Assembly: GCA_041744735.1 (NCBI GenBank)
Contig: JBGTKH010000561.1
Location: 1 to 37,300, forward strand
Source of the DNA: JBGTKH01 sp041744735
GTDB taxonomy: Bacteria > Planctomycetota > Planctomycetia > Pirellulales > Pirellulaceae
DNA: 37,300 bases
Direction of reading: 5' to 3'
How positions within the stretch are numbered: position 1 is the first letter of the stretch; each line of letters starts with the position of its first letter. The translations under genes were made by a program, and so were the position numbers. Below, piece by piece: positions 7,609 to 14,696 of the stretch. The notes beneath the pieces were generated by a model. It did not search any database. It was not told the DNA's origin and worked only from the letters and a program-made list of their open reading frames with translations.

Positions 7609-9033
7609 TCAGTCTTGGGTGACACACAATTCCGCTACGACGGGCAATCGAATGGTGAACTCGGCACCGTGAGTGCTGCTTGCAACTTCGACTTGTCCAC
7701 CGTGTAGCGTGACGATCCGCCAGCATTTTGAGAGGCCGAAGCCCAGGCCGCGGCCGGCTTCTCGGCCAGAGTAAAACGGATCGAAGAGGTGCCGGCGGAC
7801 TTCCGGGGGAATGCCTGGGCCGGTGTCGCGGACGATGATCTCGGCCCACTGGCAGCCGTTCTCAGCGGCAGCTTCGCCGCTCGACGGCCGGGCTGCAACT
7901 TCGACGAGTCCGCCGCTGCCGAGCGCCTCCAACGAGTTGGTGATCATCGCCTTGAGAGCCACGGCGAGTTGACCCGCATCGGCCGATAGGACCAGTGACT
8001 CATCGCTTGCGAGGTGACATACTTCAGTCCCTTGCTGCGCCGCCTCACTTTCTAATTCCGCGATGACTTCATCGATCAGCGCGGCGATCTCCACCGGTGC
8101 TGGGTGAATTGCGGGAGGACGGGCGAACAGCATCATGTTGGAGATCATCTCGTGAGCCCGAAACGCCTGGCTGTTGATCGTCGCTAATTTGCGGCGTCGT
8201 TCCGGGTCCTTCTCATCACGCAACAGAGCTTGCGCCCGCGTCGAGATATTGGCCAGTGGGTTATTGATTTCGTGGCTGGCACCGTAGGCGAGTTCCTTCA
8301 GCGCTTCGAGTTTTTCGCGTTCGAGTGTCTCCGTGAATTCCGTTTCCAGTTGACTGAGCCGCGCGAGCTTTCGCACCAACAACGGCAGATGGCAGGCCGT
8401 GCCGTTATGCTCGGCAATGGTGTGTGAAGTCGTGGCTTCTGCCGGCAGGTTCAGCGATTCGCGAACCAGCGAAAACGGAGCACTCGGCGTGTTGCTTTCG
8501 GTTAGCTCTCGCAGACCGGTTGCTAACCACTGTGGAAGACACGAAACACCGGACTCGCATTCGTCCATAGTTACCGTTGGGCCGCTGCTGGCGAGCCACT
8601 CCAGCGCCCCGTGCAGCAGTCCCCACAGATAGGCTTGCTCGGCCTCTGGAGTTTGGCCTGCCAATTGCGATGCAGAACGCGCCGTGGTCACTCCGCGCTG
8701 ACGTAGCTGTTGCCATCTTGCCAGCAGCGGCTCGTCGACAACCGGCTGCTGTGACAATTCCGTGTCAGACCATTGGAGCACGTGCAGAGCTGACTCGGAC
8801 AACCAGACCGCGATATCGGCGACGCTTCGCATTGGCGCATCCGGCCAGTGCCGTGCACGACACACGGCCCACAGTGCGAGGGCCGGGTCGTGCTTCAGAA
8901 CATCCAGCCACTGCCGTTGCCGTTGAAGCACGTCAGCGCAGAGCAGCGCTGCCATCGATTGCGCGGCGACGTCATCGGCGAGCGGCAATCGCCACACGCC
9001 TCGATCCGTATTCAGGCTCGGCAACAGTTGCAT
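7609..9033 (-). CDS. Sensor histidine kinase
   Basis: Two-component kinase, 474 residues, apparently soluble (no convincing membrane segment). The N-terminal ~220 residues are helical and unrecognised; HDOD-type output is one possibility. Then HisKA with phospho-acceptor His254 in GASHEINNPLANIS, and HATPase: N-box Asn366 in MITNSLEALG, DTGPGIP (403-409), DPFYSG, and GRGLGFGLS (427-435). Start ATG 9031-9033; GGGAAGGG lies rather far upstream. The HTH-receiver gene at 9305-9895 is the nearest upstream gene on the same strand and is the obvious partner candidate, although a MITE-like element separates them. Confidence 0.92.
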   Translation of the reverse strand: MQLLPSLNTDRGVWRLPLADDVAAQSMAALLCADVLQRQRQWLDVLKHDPALALWAVCRARHWPDAPMRSVADIAVWLSESALHVLQWSDTELSQQPVVDEPLLARWQQLRQRGVTTARSASQLAGQTPEAEQAYLWGLLHGALEWLASSGPTVTMDECESGVSCLPQWLATGLRELTESNTPSAPFSLVRESLNLPAEATTSHTIAEHNGTACHLPLLVRKLARLSQLETEFTETLEREKLEALKELAYGASHEINNPLANISTRAQALLRDEKDPERRRKLATINSQAFRAHEMISNMMLFARPPAIHPAPVEIAALIDEVIAELESEAAQQGTEVCHLASDESLVLSADAGQLAVALKAMITNSLEALGSGGLVEVAARPSSGEAAAENGCQWAEIIVRDTGPGIPPEVRRHLFDPFYSGREAGRGLGFGLSKCWRIVTLHGGQVEVASSTHGAEFTIRLPVVAELCVTQD

Positions 9034-9060
9034 GCCGTGTCGATTCCCTTCCCAAGGTGG

Positions 9061-9193
9061 CTAGTGCTTTGTCAAAACGAAAAAGTGGGGCAAGCATCCT
9101 GCTTGCCAACTCGATTACCACGATTAAACGCAAGCTGGAAGCTTACGCCACGTAACCGGCCGACCCTAAAATTAAACTTTGACAAAGCACTAG
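9061..9193. mobile_element. MITE-like element, CTAGTGCTTTGTCA family, copy 1
   Basis: Perfect 16-bp terminal inverted repeats: CTAGTGCTTTGTCAAA at 9061-9076 and its reverse complement at 9178-9193. The 133-bp body has no coding capacity but holds a palindrome (GGCAAGCATCCTGCTTGCC, near 9089-9107). A second member with the same ends lies at 22166-22318. No clear longer target duplication was found; the flanks share only CTAG/TA. Non-autonomous; no transposase gene in the window. Confidence 0.8.
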
Positions 9194-9304
9194 GCCGCAC
9201 GCGGCACAAAAAAAACGCGCACCGGCGCTGACAGGCATCGGTACGCGTGTGTACACACGACAATTCTGATCGATCCGGCCGGCGCGACCTATCGCTGCGT
9301 TCGA

Positions 9305-9895
9305 TTAAACGCGCGACGTCGCTCGGTCGATCTCCAGCAGATCGCAAGCGCGATCCAATAGCCGCTCGACGGTGAACGGCTTGTGCAGGAAGTCGTCCGC
9401 GCCCGCTGCTTTTAAATCGGCGATCTTGTCTTGCTCGACCATCCCCGAGATGCAGATGATCTTCACCGCCTCCAGATTGCTGTCGCTGCGGACGCGCTGG
9501 CAGACCTCTTTTCCGTTGATGTCGGGCAACATCACGTCCAGCACCACCAAGTCGGGCCGAAACTCCTTGACCAGCATGCCGGCGTCGAAACCGTTGTTGG
9601 CCGTGCGGACCTCGAAGCGCGCGTCGCGCTCGAACACGTCGACCAGCAGTTCTACCAATTCTTCATCGTCGTCCACGACCAACACTTTGCGTTTTCCGCT
9701 TTCCAACGCATCGGTTGGAATGCCGTTGTCGCGCATGAAAGAAAACAGTTGGTCGCGGGGGATGCGGCGGAAGCGGCTGCCCGGGACGCGGAATCCTTTC
9801 AACGTTCCATTGTCGAAGCAACGAATGATTGTTTGCTGGCTGACCTTGCAAATCTTGGCCGCCTCACCCGTCGTAAAGACCGTCTTCGTAGTCAT
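9305..9895 (-). CDS. Excisionase-type HTH domain fused to a receiver domain
   Basis: 196 residues. Residues 1-58 form a MerR/excisionase-like winged HTH (TTGEAAKICKVSQQTIIRC, then RVPGSRFRRIPRDQL), as in phage excisionases and BldC-like regulators. Residues 69-190 form a receiver: acidic pocket DDD 75-77, phospho-acceptor Asp120 in VVLDVMLPDINGKE, Ser150 at the switch position, and Lys172 in HKPF. All catalytic positions are present. The DNA-binding part sits N-terminal to the receiver, the reverse of OmpR/NarL-type regulators. Likely a transcription regulator answering the neighbouring kinase. ATG 9893-9895 is preceded by GGGAGAGGGA. A good promoter with a ~235-nt leader lies upstream. Confidence 0.92.
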   Translation of the reverse strand: MTTKTVFTTGEAAKICKVSQQTIIRCFDNGTLKGFRVPGSRFRRIPRDQLFSFMRDNGIPTDALESGKRKVLVVDDDEELVELLVDVFERDARFEVRTANNGFDAGMLVKEFRPDLVVLDVMLPDINGKEVCQRVRSDSNLEAVKIICISGMVEQDKIADLKAAGADDFLHKPFTVERLLDRACDLLEIDRATSRV

Positions 9896-10137
9896 AAGTG
9901 AAATCCCTCTCCCTAGGCGATCAATTGACTAGCTTCCGTCGAGACGTTCCGAAGCTGCCCTGCACCAGGCTTTCCGAAATCGCCTAAACATCCGTGGTAC
10001 ACCACGTTGCGGCCAGTCCTTGCTCCCTCGTTACACAGAACTTCGCGGCGTATGTAAACGACACACCATTCCTGGATCGTTCCATCAGGTAAGCTCGTCC
10101 GGCTCTTCCAAAACTACCGAATTTGCCAACCGTCCGA

Positions 10138-10165
10138 ATTATACCTAGTCAAAAAACCTAGTCAA
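10138..10165 (-). promoter_or_regulatory. Sigma70-type promoter with duplicated box
   Basis: On the minus strand, -35 TTGACT (10160-10165), 16-bp spacer, -10 TATAAT (10138-10143), reading towards the HTH-receiver gene. TTGACTAGG occurs twice, once as the -35 region and once just before the -10, giving a direct repeat of period 14 that could be an operator. Predicted start near 10131, so the leader would be about 235 nt. Confidence 0.65.
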
Positions 10166-10411
10166 GATTGATATTGTCGACGTAACATCCAACCAGCAAT
10201 GCAGTTGTGGAACGCTTTGAGAAACCGCAGAAAAATGTCGGAGGCCGTTTGGGCGTTCTAGACCGCCAAATGCGACATCAAGTTGCTAGTTAAAACAGGT
10301 AAGGTAGGCAAAAGATGCGGCCTGTGTATGCCACGAGAGGCATTGTGACAGTTCATAAGTGCGCCGTGCGAAAGCCGAGCGTTCGGCTGCCGATCTAATG
10401 CGAAATTCGCG

Positions 10412-10440
10412 TTTTGAGGCTAGAGCGGTTTCGCTATACT
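10412..10440 (+). promoter_or_regulatory. Putative promoter of the lipoprotein gene
   Basis: TTTTGA (10412-10417), 17-bp spacer, TATACT (10435-10440). Start would be near 10447, giving a leader of about 40 nt. The -10 is good, the -35 weak. Confidence 0.4.
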
Positions 10441-10487
10441 CCGCGCCGCCTTTCACGTTCGCTGAATTCTGAACGCTGTTTCTCCTC

Positions 10488-11381
10488 ATGATCCTTTGTC
10501 CGCTGATGAATTGCTTTCACCGAGTATGTGTCGTGTGGTTGCCAATCGCATTGCTAATCGGCTGCGGCGCGACGAAGTCCCAACGTGCGACCGAGCAGTT
10601 GCTCGTCTCCGACGCAGTCGACCAGGCCATTGCCAAGCTCGATTTCCGCGACCTGTCGGGGCGGAAAGTTTTCTTCGACACGCAATACGTGAAGAACATC
10701 AAGAACGCCAATGGGATTGAGTTCGTGAACGAGCAGTATGTCGTCAGCGGTTTGCGGCAACAAATGGCTGCCGCCAATTGTTTGCTGCAGGATAATCTGG
10801 AGGATGCAGAGATCGTCGTCGAAGCCCGCGTCGGCGCGTTGGGGCTGGATGCCAACGACGTGGTCTACGGGTTGCCAGCCAACGGCGCGCTCAATTCCGC
10901 CGCGGCGGTAATGCCACAAGCCGCTGCTCTACCCTCCGTTCCGGAACTGGCGGTGGCGCGCCGCAACAGCCAATCAGGCGCCGCCAAGATCGCGGTCTTC
11001 GCGTATGACCGGCAGACGAAGGAACCGATCTGGCAATCCGGCATCTCGCAAACCCGCAGCACGGCCAAAGACACATGGGTACTGGGCGCCGGGCCGTTCC
11101 AACGCGGCACGATCTACGACGGCACGCGGTTCGCCGGCGCGAGTTTGAACCTGCCGTTGATCCGCCCTGAGGACGACGAGCCCGAGGCACCGCTGGCGTC
11201 TTACCACAATGAAATGCACTTCCATCGCAAGCCGCGCGGCAGTGAAGATTCATCCCTGATACAGACGGTCGGCCACGACGAACTCGTGTTCCCCGATGCC
11301 CCCGCGCCGAACCTCCTGCCGCCCGCTATTGAACCACCGCCTGTGCATATCGATGCGCAGCTTGAGATCAATTCGAACTGA
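10488..11381 (+). CDS. Planctomycete lipoprotein, possibly DUF6655
   Basis: 297 residues. Signal peptide ends in lipobox LLIGC (Cys26 with the first ATG), so it should be lipid-anchored and periplasmic. After the anchor comes a region (SQRATEQLLVSDAVDQAIAK, then VFFDTQYVK) that recalls the domain of unknown function DUF6655; this is from memory. A mixed alpha/beta domain runs to about 210 (EIVVEARVGALGLDANDVVYGLP; IAVFAYDRQTKEPIWQSG), then a Pro-rich, charged C-terminus. Two in-frame ATGs (10488, 10506) are possible; neither has a good Shine-Dalgarno. No function known. Transcribed alone, divergent from the regulator gene. Confidence 0.75.
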   Translation: MILCPLMNCFHRVCVVWLPIALLIGCGATKSQRATEQLLVSDAVDQAIAKLDFRDLSGRKVFFDTQYVKNIKNANGIEFVNEQYVVSGLRQQMAAANCLLQDNLEDAEIVVEARVGALGLDANDVVYGLPANGALNSAAAVMPQAAALPSVPELAVARRNSQSGAAKIAVFAYDRQTKEPIWQSGISQTRSTAKDTWVLGAGPFQRGTIYDGTRFAGASLNLPLIRPEDDEPEAPLASYHNEMHFHRKPRGSEDSSLIQTVGHDELVFPDAPAPNLLPPAIEPPPVHIDAQLEINSN

Positions 11382-11392
11382 TTTGTCCGGCC

Positions 11393-11500
11393 CGGTTCAT
11401 AGGTCCGATCTTCGCGGCTGGTGGCCGTGATGATGCGGGCGGCAAGTTCGTCGTAAGGCAGATTCTCCGCCCGCCGGGCACGCACCCATTGGTAAACCGG
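11393..11500 (-). pseudogene. Relic of a DUF1549-type protein
   Basis: About 36 codons read PVYQWVRARRAENLPYDEL then AARIITATSRE. The pattern (aromatic-x-W-x-R, three to six residues, N-x-PYD, then a hydrophobic helix) matches the core of planctomycete DUF1549 proteins. No start, no N- or C-terminal remainder is present, and surrounding frames are closed. A fossil fragment. Family call from memory. Confidence 0.4.
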
Positions 11501-11694
11501 CGATTCTCGTCTCCTGTGCACACGCAGCTTGCCTCTCGGCGCCCCGACGAAAAGAATTCGCACACGCCGCGCGAATTTCGTAGCTGCGTGTGCCAGAACG
11601 CGGAAGCCAACAATTCATTGGCAAACTTTCACGCAAATCCTTCAATGGCAAAATGATTGTATTTGTGTCTTTCGATGCGTTAGGCAGCGGCCAG

Positions 11695-11797
11695 AAGTCT
11701 TCTCGGCTGCAAAAACAAACGGCGTCCCAGCGGCTATCCCCGCGACGCCGGACACCGTTGCAGAATGGAATTGGCGTCGGTTGAGAAACTGAACTTG
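11695..11797 (-). pseudogene. Possible relic of a Tat signal peptide
   Basis: The minus strand reads FLNRRQFHSATVSGVAGIAA followed by GTPFVFAAEKTSG: a twin-arginine motif, hydrophobic stretch and AxA-like end, typical of Tat-exported planctomycete proteins. There is no start codon directly before it and the frame stops at 11642, so it would be only the head of a lost gene. Could be chance. Confidence 0.3.
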
Positions 11798-11903
11798 AAC
11801 CTCGGGGCACCCGCGATCTGACGCGGTGGCGGACCGCCAACGAGCCGAACTGATGACGCGCCTCCGCAACATGGCCAGCCGGTACAACCTGCCGCTGATT
11901 TAT

Positions 11904-12155
11904 TTACACTTGCTTGACGCTGACGATTTCAACCGACAGATCGTCGTTGTCAATCGTGTAGAACGCACGGAGTGGTTCGCGATCAATGAAATAAAAGCCT
12001 TCGCTCAGGTGCTCGCCCGCTGCTGCGGGGTTGTTATTCAGCGCCTCTTGAATCCGCCTCGCAGCGTTTATGACGGCCGCTTTCGACTGACTTGCTATTG
12101 TGATTCGCAAGACGTCGTCGACCGCTTCGAGTGAAAATACGATGTCGTAATTCAC
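11904..12155 (-). CDS. RelE/ParE-type toxin
   Basis: 83 residues, shorter than usual (about 90-100) but complete-looking: N-terminal MNYDIVFSLEAVDDVLRI, helix with SKAAVINAARRIQEALNNNP, then GFYFIDREPLRAFYTIDND and a terminal strand LSVEIVSVKQV. The order (strand, two helices, three strands ending in a basic/aromatic strand) is that of the RelE/ParE fold. Depending on subfamily it would cut ribosome-bound mRNA or poison gyrase. Its ATG overlaps the antitoxin stop by four bases (12152-12155), the usual coupled antitoxin-toxin order. Confidence 0.75.
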   Translation of the reverse strand: MNYDIVFSLEAVDDVLRITIASQSKAAVINAARRIQEALNNNPAAAGEHLSEGFYFIDREPLRAFYTIDNDDLSVEIVSVKQV

Positions 12156-12361
12156 AACGCCTCTACCTTGGCGATTAGTTCCTCAACCGTAAACTTTCGT
12201 CCGTCGCTTCCGATGCGTGCTTTTGCGGCCTGAATTTCGTCTTCCGTTGGTGGGCGACGGACAATGCCTACGGAACGTCCTTGGTCATCAATCAATTCGA
12301 TTTGACCTTCGGACCTGCGGATTTGTTCGGCAACGTCTTTCTGAACGACGATTTGAGCCAT
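12152..12361 (-). CDS. Antitoxin of the RelE/ParE pair
   Basis: 69 residues: a short N-terminal strand/helix part (AQIVVQKDVAEQIRRSEGQI), a middle ELIDDQGRSVGIVRRPPTEDE and an acidic C-terminal helix (IQAAKARIGS; TVEELIAKVEAL). Small size, position directly before the toxin and the four-base overlap identify it; no named antitoxin family was recognised. Its first 70 bases lie inside the 3' end of the preceding gene in another frame. Confidence 0.7.
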   Translation of the reverse strand: MAQIVVQKDVAEQIRRSEGQIELIDDQGRSVGIVRRPPTEDEIQAAKARIGSDGRKFTVEELIAKVEAL

Positions 12362-13254
12362 TTTCCGTCTCCTGTGCCTCCATTGTACCGCATCGCCGGA
12401 TACCGTCCAATCAAAACCTCATCGGTCAGTTCGTACTTGTTTGGCCTCAGCACGTACTGCTTTCCATCCATAGCCCGAAACGAAGATTCTCTCCCCTCGT
12501 CTTCTCGCTCACCTGTAGCCTTTGTTGCCGCCTCGATGTCTGCGTTTCCCTGGTCAGTGTAAAGAACGTTGACCGGCTCGGCCGAGAAACGTGCAGAGAA
12601 AAAGGTAAGCGGCCGTGCTACTGCGGGGCTTGTAAGTTCTTCTTCGACCGCCAACGTCGTCTTTAGTAGGTGAGCGGAGAAGATCGGGCCGCGCTGGCCG
12701 TGGTCCAGTAGCGACTCGCGCGTCTCGGCGAAGAACGCGGCGCCTTCGGCGACAAACCATTCAGGCTCGTCCAAGCTCATATCCAAGTACTGCCGGTTGC
12801 GGCCGGCGAACATTGCCATTTGCAACAAGCCGGCACGCCAAATGCGCGGATATCGCTCACAGATGTAACGGACGGCGTTGCCGAATGTGATGCCGTGAGT
12901 GAAATCGAGCCAGCCGACATTATCGTTGACCGGGCGGTCGAACGCGAATTGATAATTGATGTCGTAGTGCAGCAGATTGCGGGCGGCGGCGGTCAGCAAC
13001 GCGTCGTACAAAGTGGTCGGCCGATGGGTGGCGATGTTTTGGTGAACCCAATCCAGCGACTGTTTCGTAGTGATCGGAAATAAGGCAGATGCGTCGATCG
13101 CCGAATCGTCTTCGTCGGCGGGGGCTGGGCATGCAGCCATCGCCGGTGCGTACGCTGCGAATTCTGGCAACAGGTCTTCGCGCGTCGTATAAACCAGGTG
13201 CCGAGCCAGCGCCGGCAGCAGAAATGCTTCGAGATGTGCGCCGGCCAGTTGCAA
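12292..13254 (-). pseudogene. Unrecognised protein, 5' end broken by a frameshift
   Basis: 320 residues are open from ATG 13254, but coding-like sequence continues upstream in the same frame (RPVWHYNDFGHSAIYVYKTG) with no start codon before a stop near 13395. The preceding frame reads on naturally as GDWDHEGGGLGDMAHH then TAPVEVVPHAPPQHPEA up to about 13320, where one missing base would join the two. The body is helical: LLPALARHLVYTTREDLL, WLDFTHGITFGNAVRYICE, LLQMAMFAGRNRQYLD, with scattered His. I have only a weak impression that it resembles the C-terminal part of long proteins that elsewhere carry a Rieske-type domain; none is visible here. The 3' end overlaps the antitoxin gene. Either a pseudogene or a sequencing error. 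Confidence 0.5.
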
Positions 13255-13489
13255 AAACTGCCCCGTCTTGTAGACGTAAATCGCCGAGTGGCCGAAGTCG
13301 TTGTAATGCCAGACAGGCCGCAGGCTTCTGGGTGTTGTGGCGGGGCGTGGGGGACGACTTCGACGGGCGCGGTCAGATCGCGGCCATGCTCATAGGCCAT
13401 GGCAGGCAGGCGATGATGAGCCATGTCGCCCAGCCCGCCTCCTTCGTGATCCCAATCGCCGCGGTGGCTGCCGCCGTTGCGATGCTCAA

Positions 13490-14623
13490 CTAGCGCTCGC
13501 CAGCACCCGCGCCGACATAGCCCACGCCCATCTGCTGTCCGACGAACACGGCATCGTCGCCGCGGAAGTGCACTTCGAAGAACTTGCTGCTCATCACCGG
13601 TTGCCCCTGTCCGTCCGGTTTGTCGGTCCACTGGGCGAGGAGCTCTTTGGTCGCGGCATCGAAGACCTCACCCGTGTCGCACCAGGCGAAACGACCGTCG
13701 CGACTAAAGCAGATCCAGCCGTGAGTTTTTGCCGCCATTGGCACGACCTGTTTGAACTTTGGCGGCGTGACTGTGTTGTCGAACACGTGCAGCTCTTTGT
13801 AACCCTGATCGACAACCCAGACTTCCTTCTCGTCCGGCGTCAGGCCGACGCCGTGACAGCGAGACTTGCGATCGGAAAGATCGGGCCGCCCGACGACATG
13901 CGAGATCTTTCCTGTCGATAGGTCGCCAATCTCGCATCCGGGGCCGTGACCTTCGCGGTACAGATGGGTGTTGATGTACGCCAGCGTCTGCGAGCCGTTG
14001 ATTGTCAGCGGTTGAATGACGCCGATGATGGGACCGACGCGCCGGATCACTTCGTCGGTCGCGGTATCAATCACAGAGAGCATGTCGTAGCGGGTCGAGC
14101 CGGCATAGACACGCCGGCCATCGTGGCTGACGATCAGATTGTGCAAGCCGCCGCTGGGTGATAATTCGATTTTCCTCAGCGTCTCGCCGGTCTCGGCGTT
14201 GACGACTTTCACGTATTTGTCGCTGCTCCACCAGCCGCCGGGCACGTACAGCTTCGCACCGTCGGGCGTGACGCCGATACGGTCCGCGCCGCCGTCCTGT
14301 GTGTCGTACTGAACTTCCCACAGCACTTTGTCCGTCTTCAGGTCTAAGCAGAGCAGCTTGTCGTTGCCGTGGCTAATCCACATTTTGTCCGTCGCCGCGC
14401 ATGCACACGCGCCGCGGGTTCCGCCGAGTTGTGGCATTTCGATAAACCGCACGAGCTTGTGATTGTTATCGATGTCATAGACGTAGATTCCCTTTTCCCC
14501 AGTCCCTCCCGCGCCGTCGAGTGACGTGACATAAACGAGACGCGTCAGCTTGTCCTGAGCGACTGCGAGTTGGTTCAAGCAAGCGATGACAATTAAGAAG
14601 CCGAGCAATTGTCTCATGAGCAT
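13490..14623 (-). CDS. Secreted YVTN-type beta-propeller protein
   Basis: 377 residues from ATG 14621-14623, chosen because GAGGAG stands six bases before it and a signal peptide follows (LLGFLIVIACLNQLAVAQ). A longer frame to 14686 only reads through a palindromic repeat and is rejected. The mature protein is made of ~45-residue blades (GIYVYDIDNN; DRIGVTPDGAKLYVPGG; HNLIVSHDGRRVYAGST; HGVGLTPDEKEVWVVDQG; HGWICFSRDGRFAWCDTG), the pattern of seven-bladed YncE/nitrite-reductase-like propellers. It lies directly downstream of a di-haem peroxidase gene on the same strand; propeller plus MauG-like peroxidase is a known pairing in periplasmic electron-transfer clusters, but the substrate here is unknown. 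Confidence 0.85.
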   Translation of the reverse strand: MLMRQLLGFLIVIACLNQLAVAQDKLTRLVYVTSLDGAGGTGEKGIYVYDIDNNHKLVRFIEMPQLGGTRGACACAATDKMWISHGNDKLLCLDLKTDKVLWEVQYDTQDGGADRIGVTPDGAKLYVPGGWWSSDKYVKVVNAETGETLRKIELSPSGGLHNLIVSHDGRRVYAGSTRYDMLSVIDTATDEVIRRVGPIIGVIQPLTINGSQTLAYINTHLYREGHGPGCEIGDLSTGKISHVVGRPDLSDRKSRCHGVGLTPDEKEVWVVDQGYKELHVFDNTVTPPKFKQVVPMAAKTHGWICFSRDGRFAWCDTGEVFDAATKELLAQWTDKPDGQGQPVMSSKFFEVHFRGDDAVFVGQQMGVGYVGAGAGER

Positions 14624-14637
14624 GATGATCTCCTCAG

Positions 14638-14696
14638 TAGGACGGATTGCCAATCCGTCCGTTTTCAAGGCCGGACGGATTGGCAATCCGTCCTAC
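14638..14696. repeat. Tandem palindromic REP element
   Basis: Two 21-bp palindromes (core GACGGATTGSCAATCCGTC) separated by about 14 bases and themselves arranged as an inverted pair, with GTAG/CTAC at the outer ends. The element lies across the 3' end of the cytochrome c peroxidase gene and the 5' flank of the propeller gene. Confidence 0.85.

Larger units (their letters stand above)
9896..10487. other. Divergent intergenic region, 592 bp
   Basis: No convincing gene. It holds the minus-strand promoter and long leader of the HTH-receiver gene and, at its right end, a plausible plus-strand promoter for the lipoprotein gene. A short palindrome (TGGTACACCA, near 9992) lies in the leader region. 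Confidence 0.6.

Noticed and set aside
10286..10489. 67-codon minus-strand frame upstream of the lipoprotein
   Set aside because: Lies over the lipoprotein promoter, has no ribosome binding site and no domain.
14624..14686. Longer N-terminus of the beta-propeller protein
   Set aside because: The extra codons are only the REP palindrome read through; the start at 14623 has a proper ribosome binding site and signal peptide.
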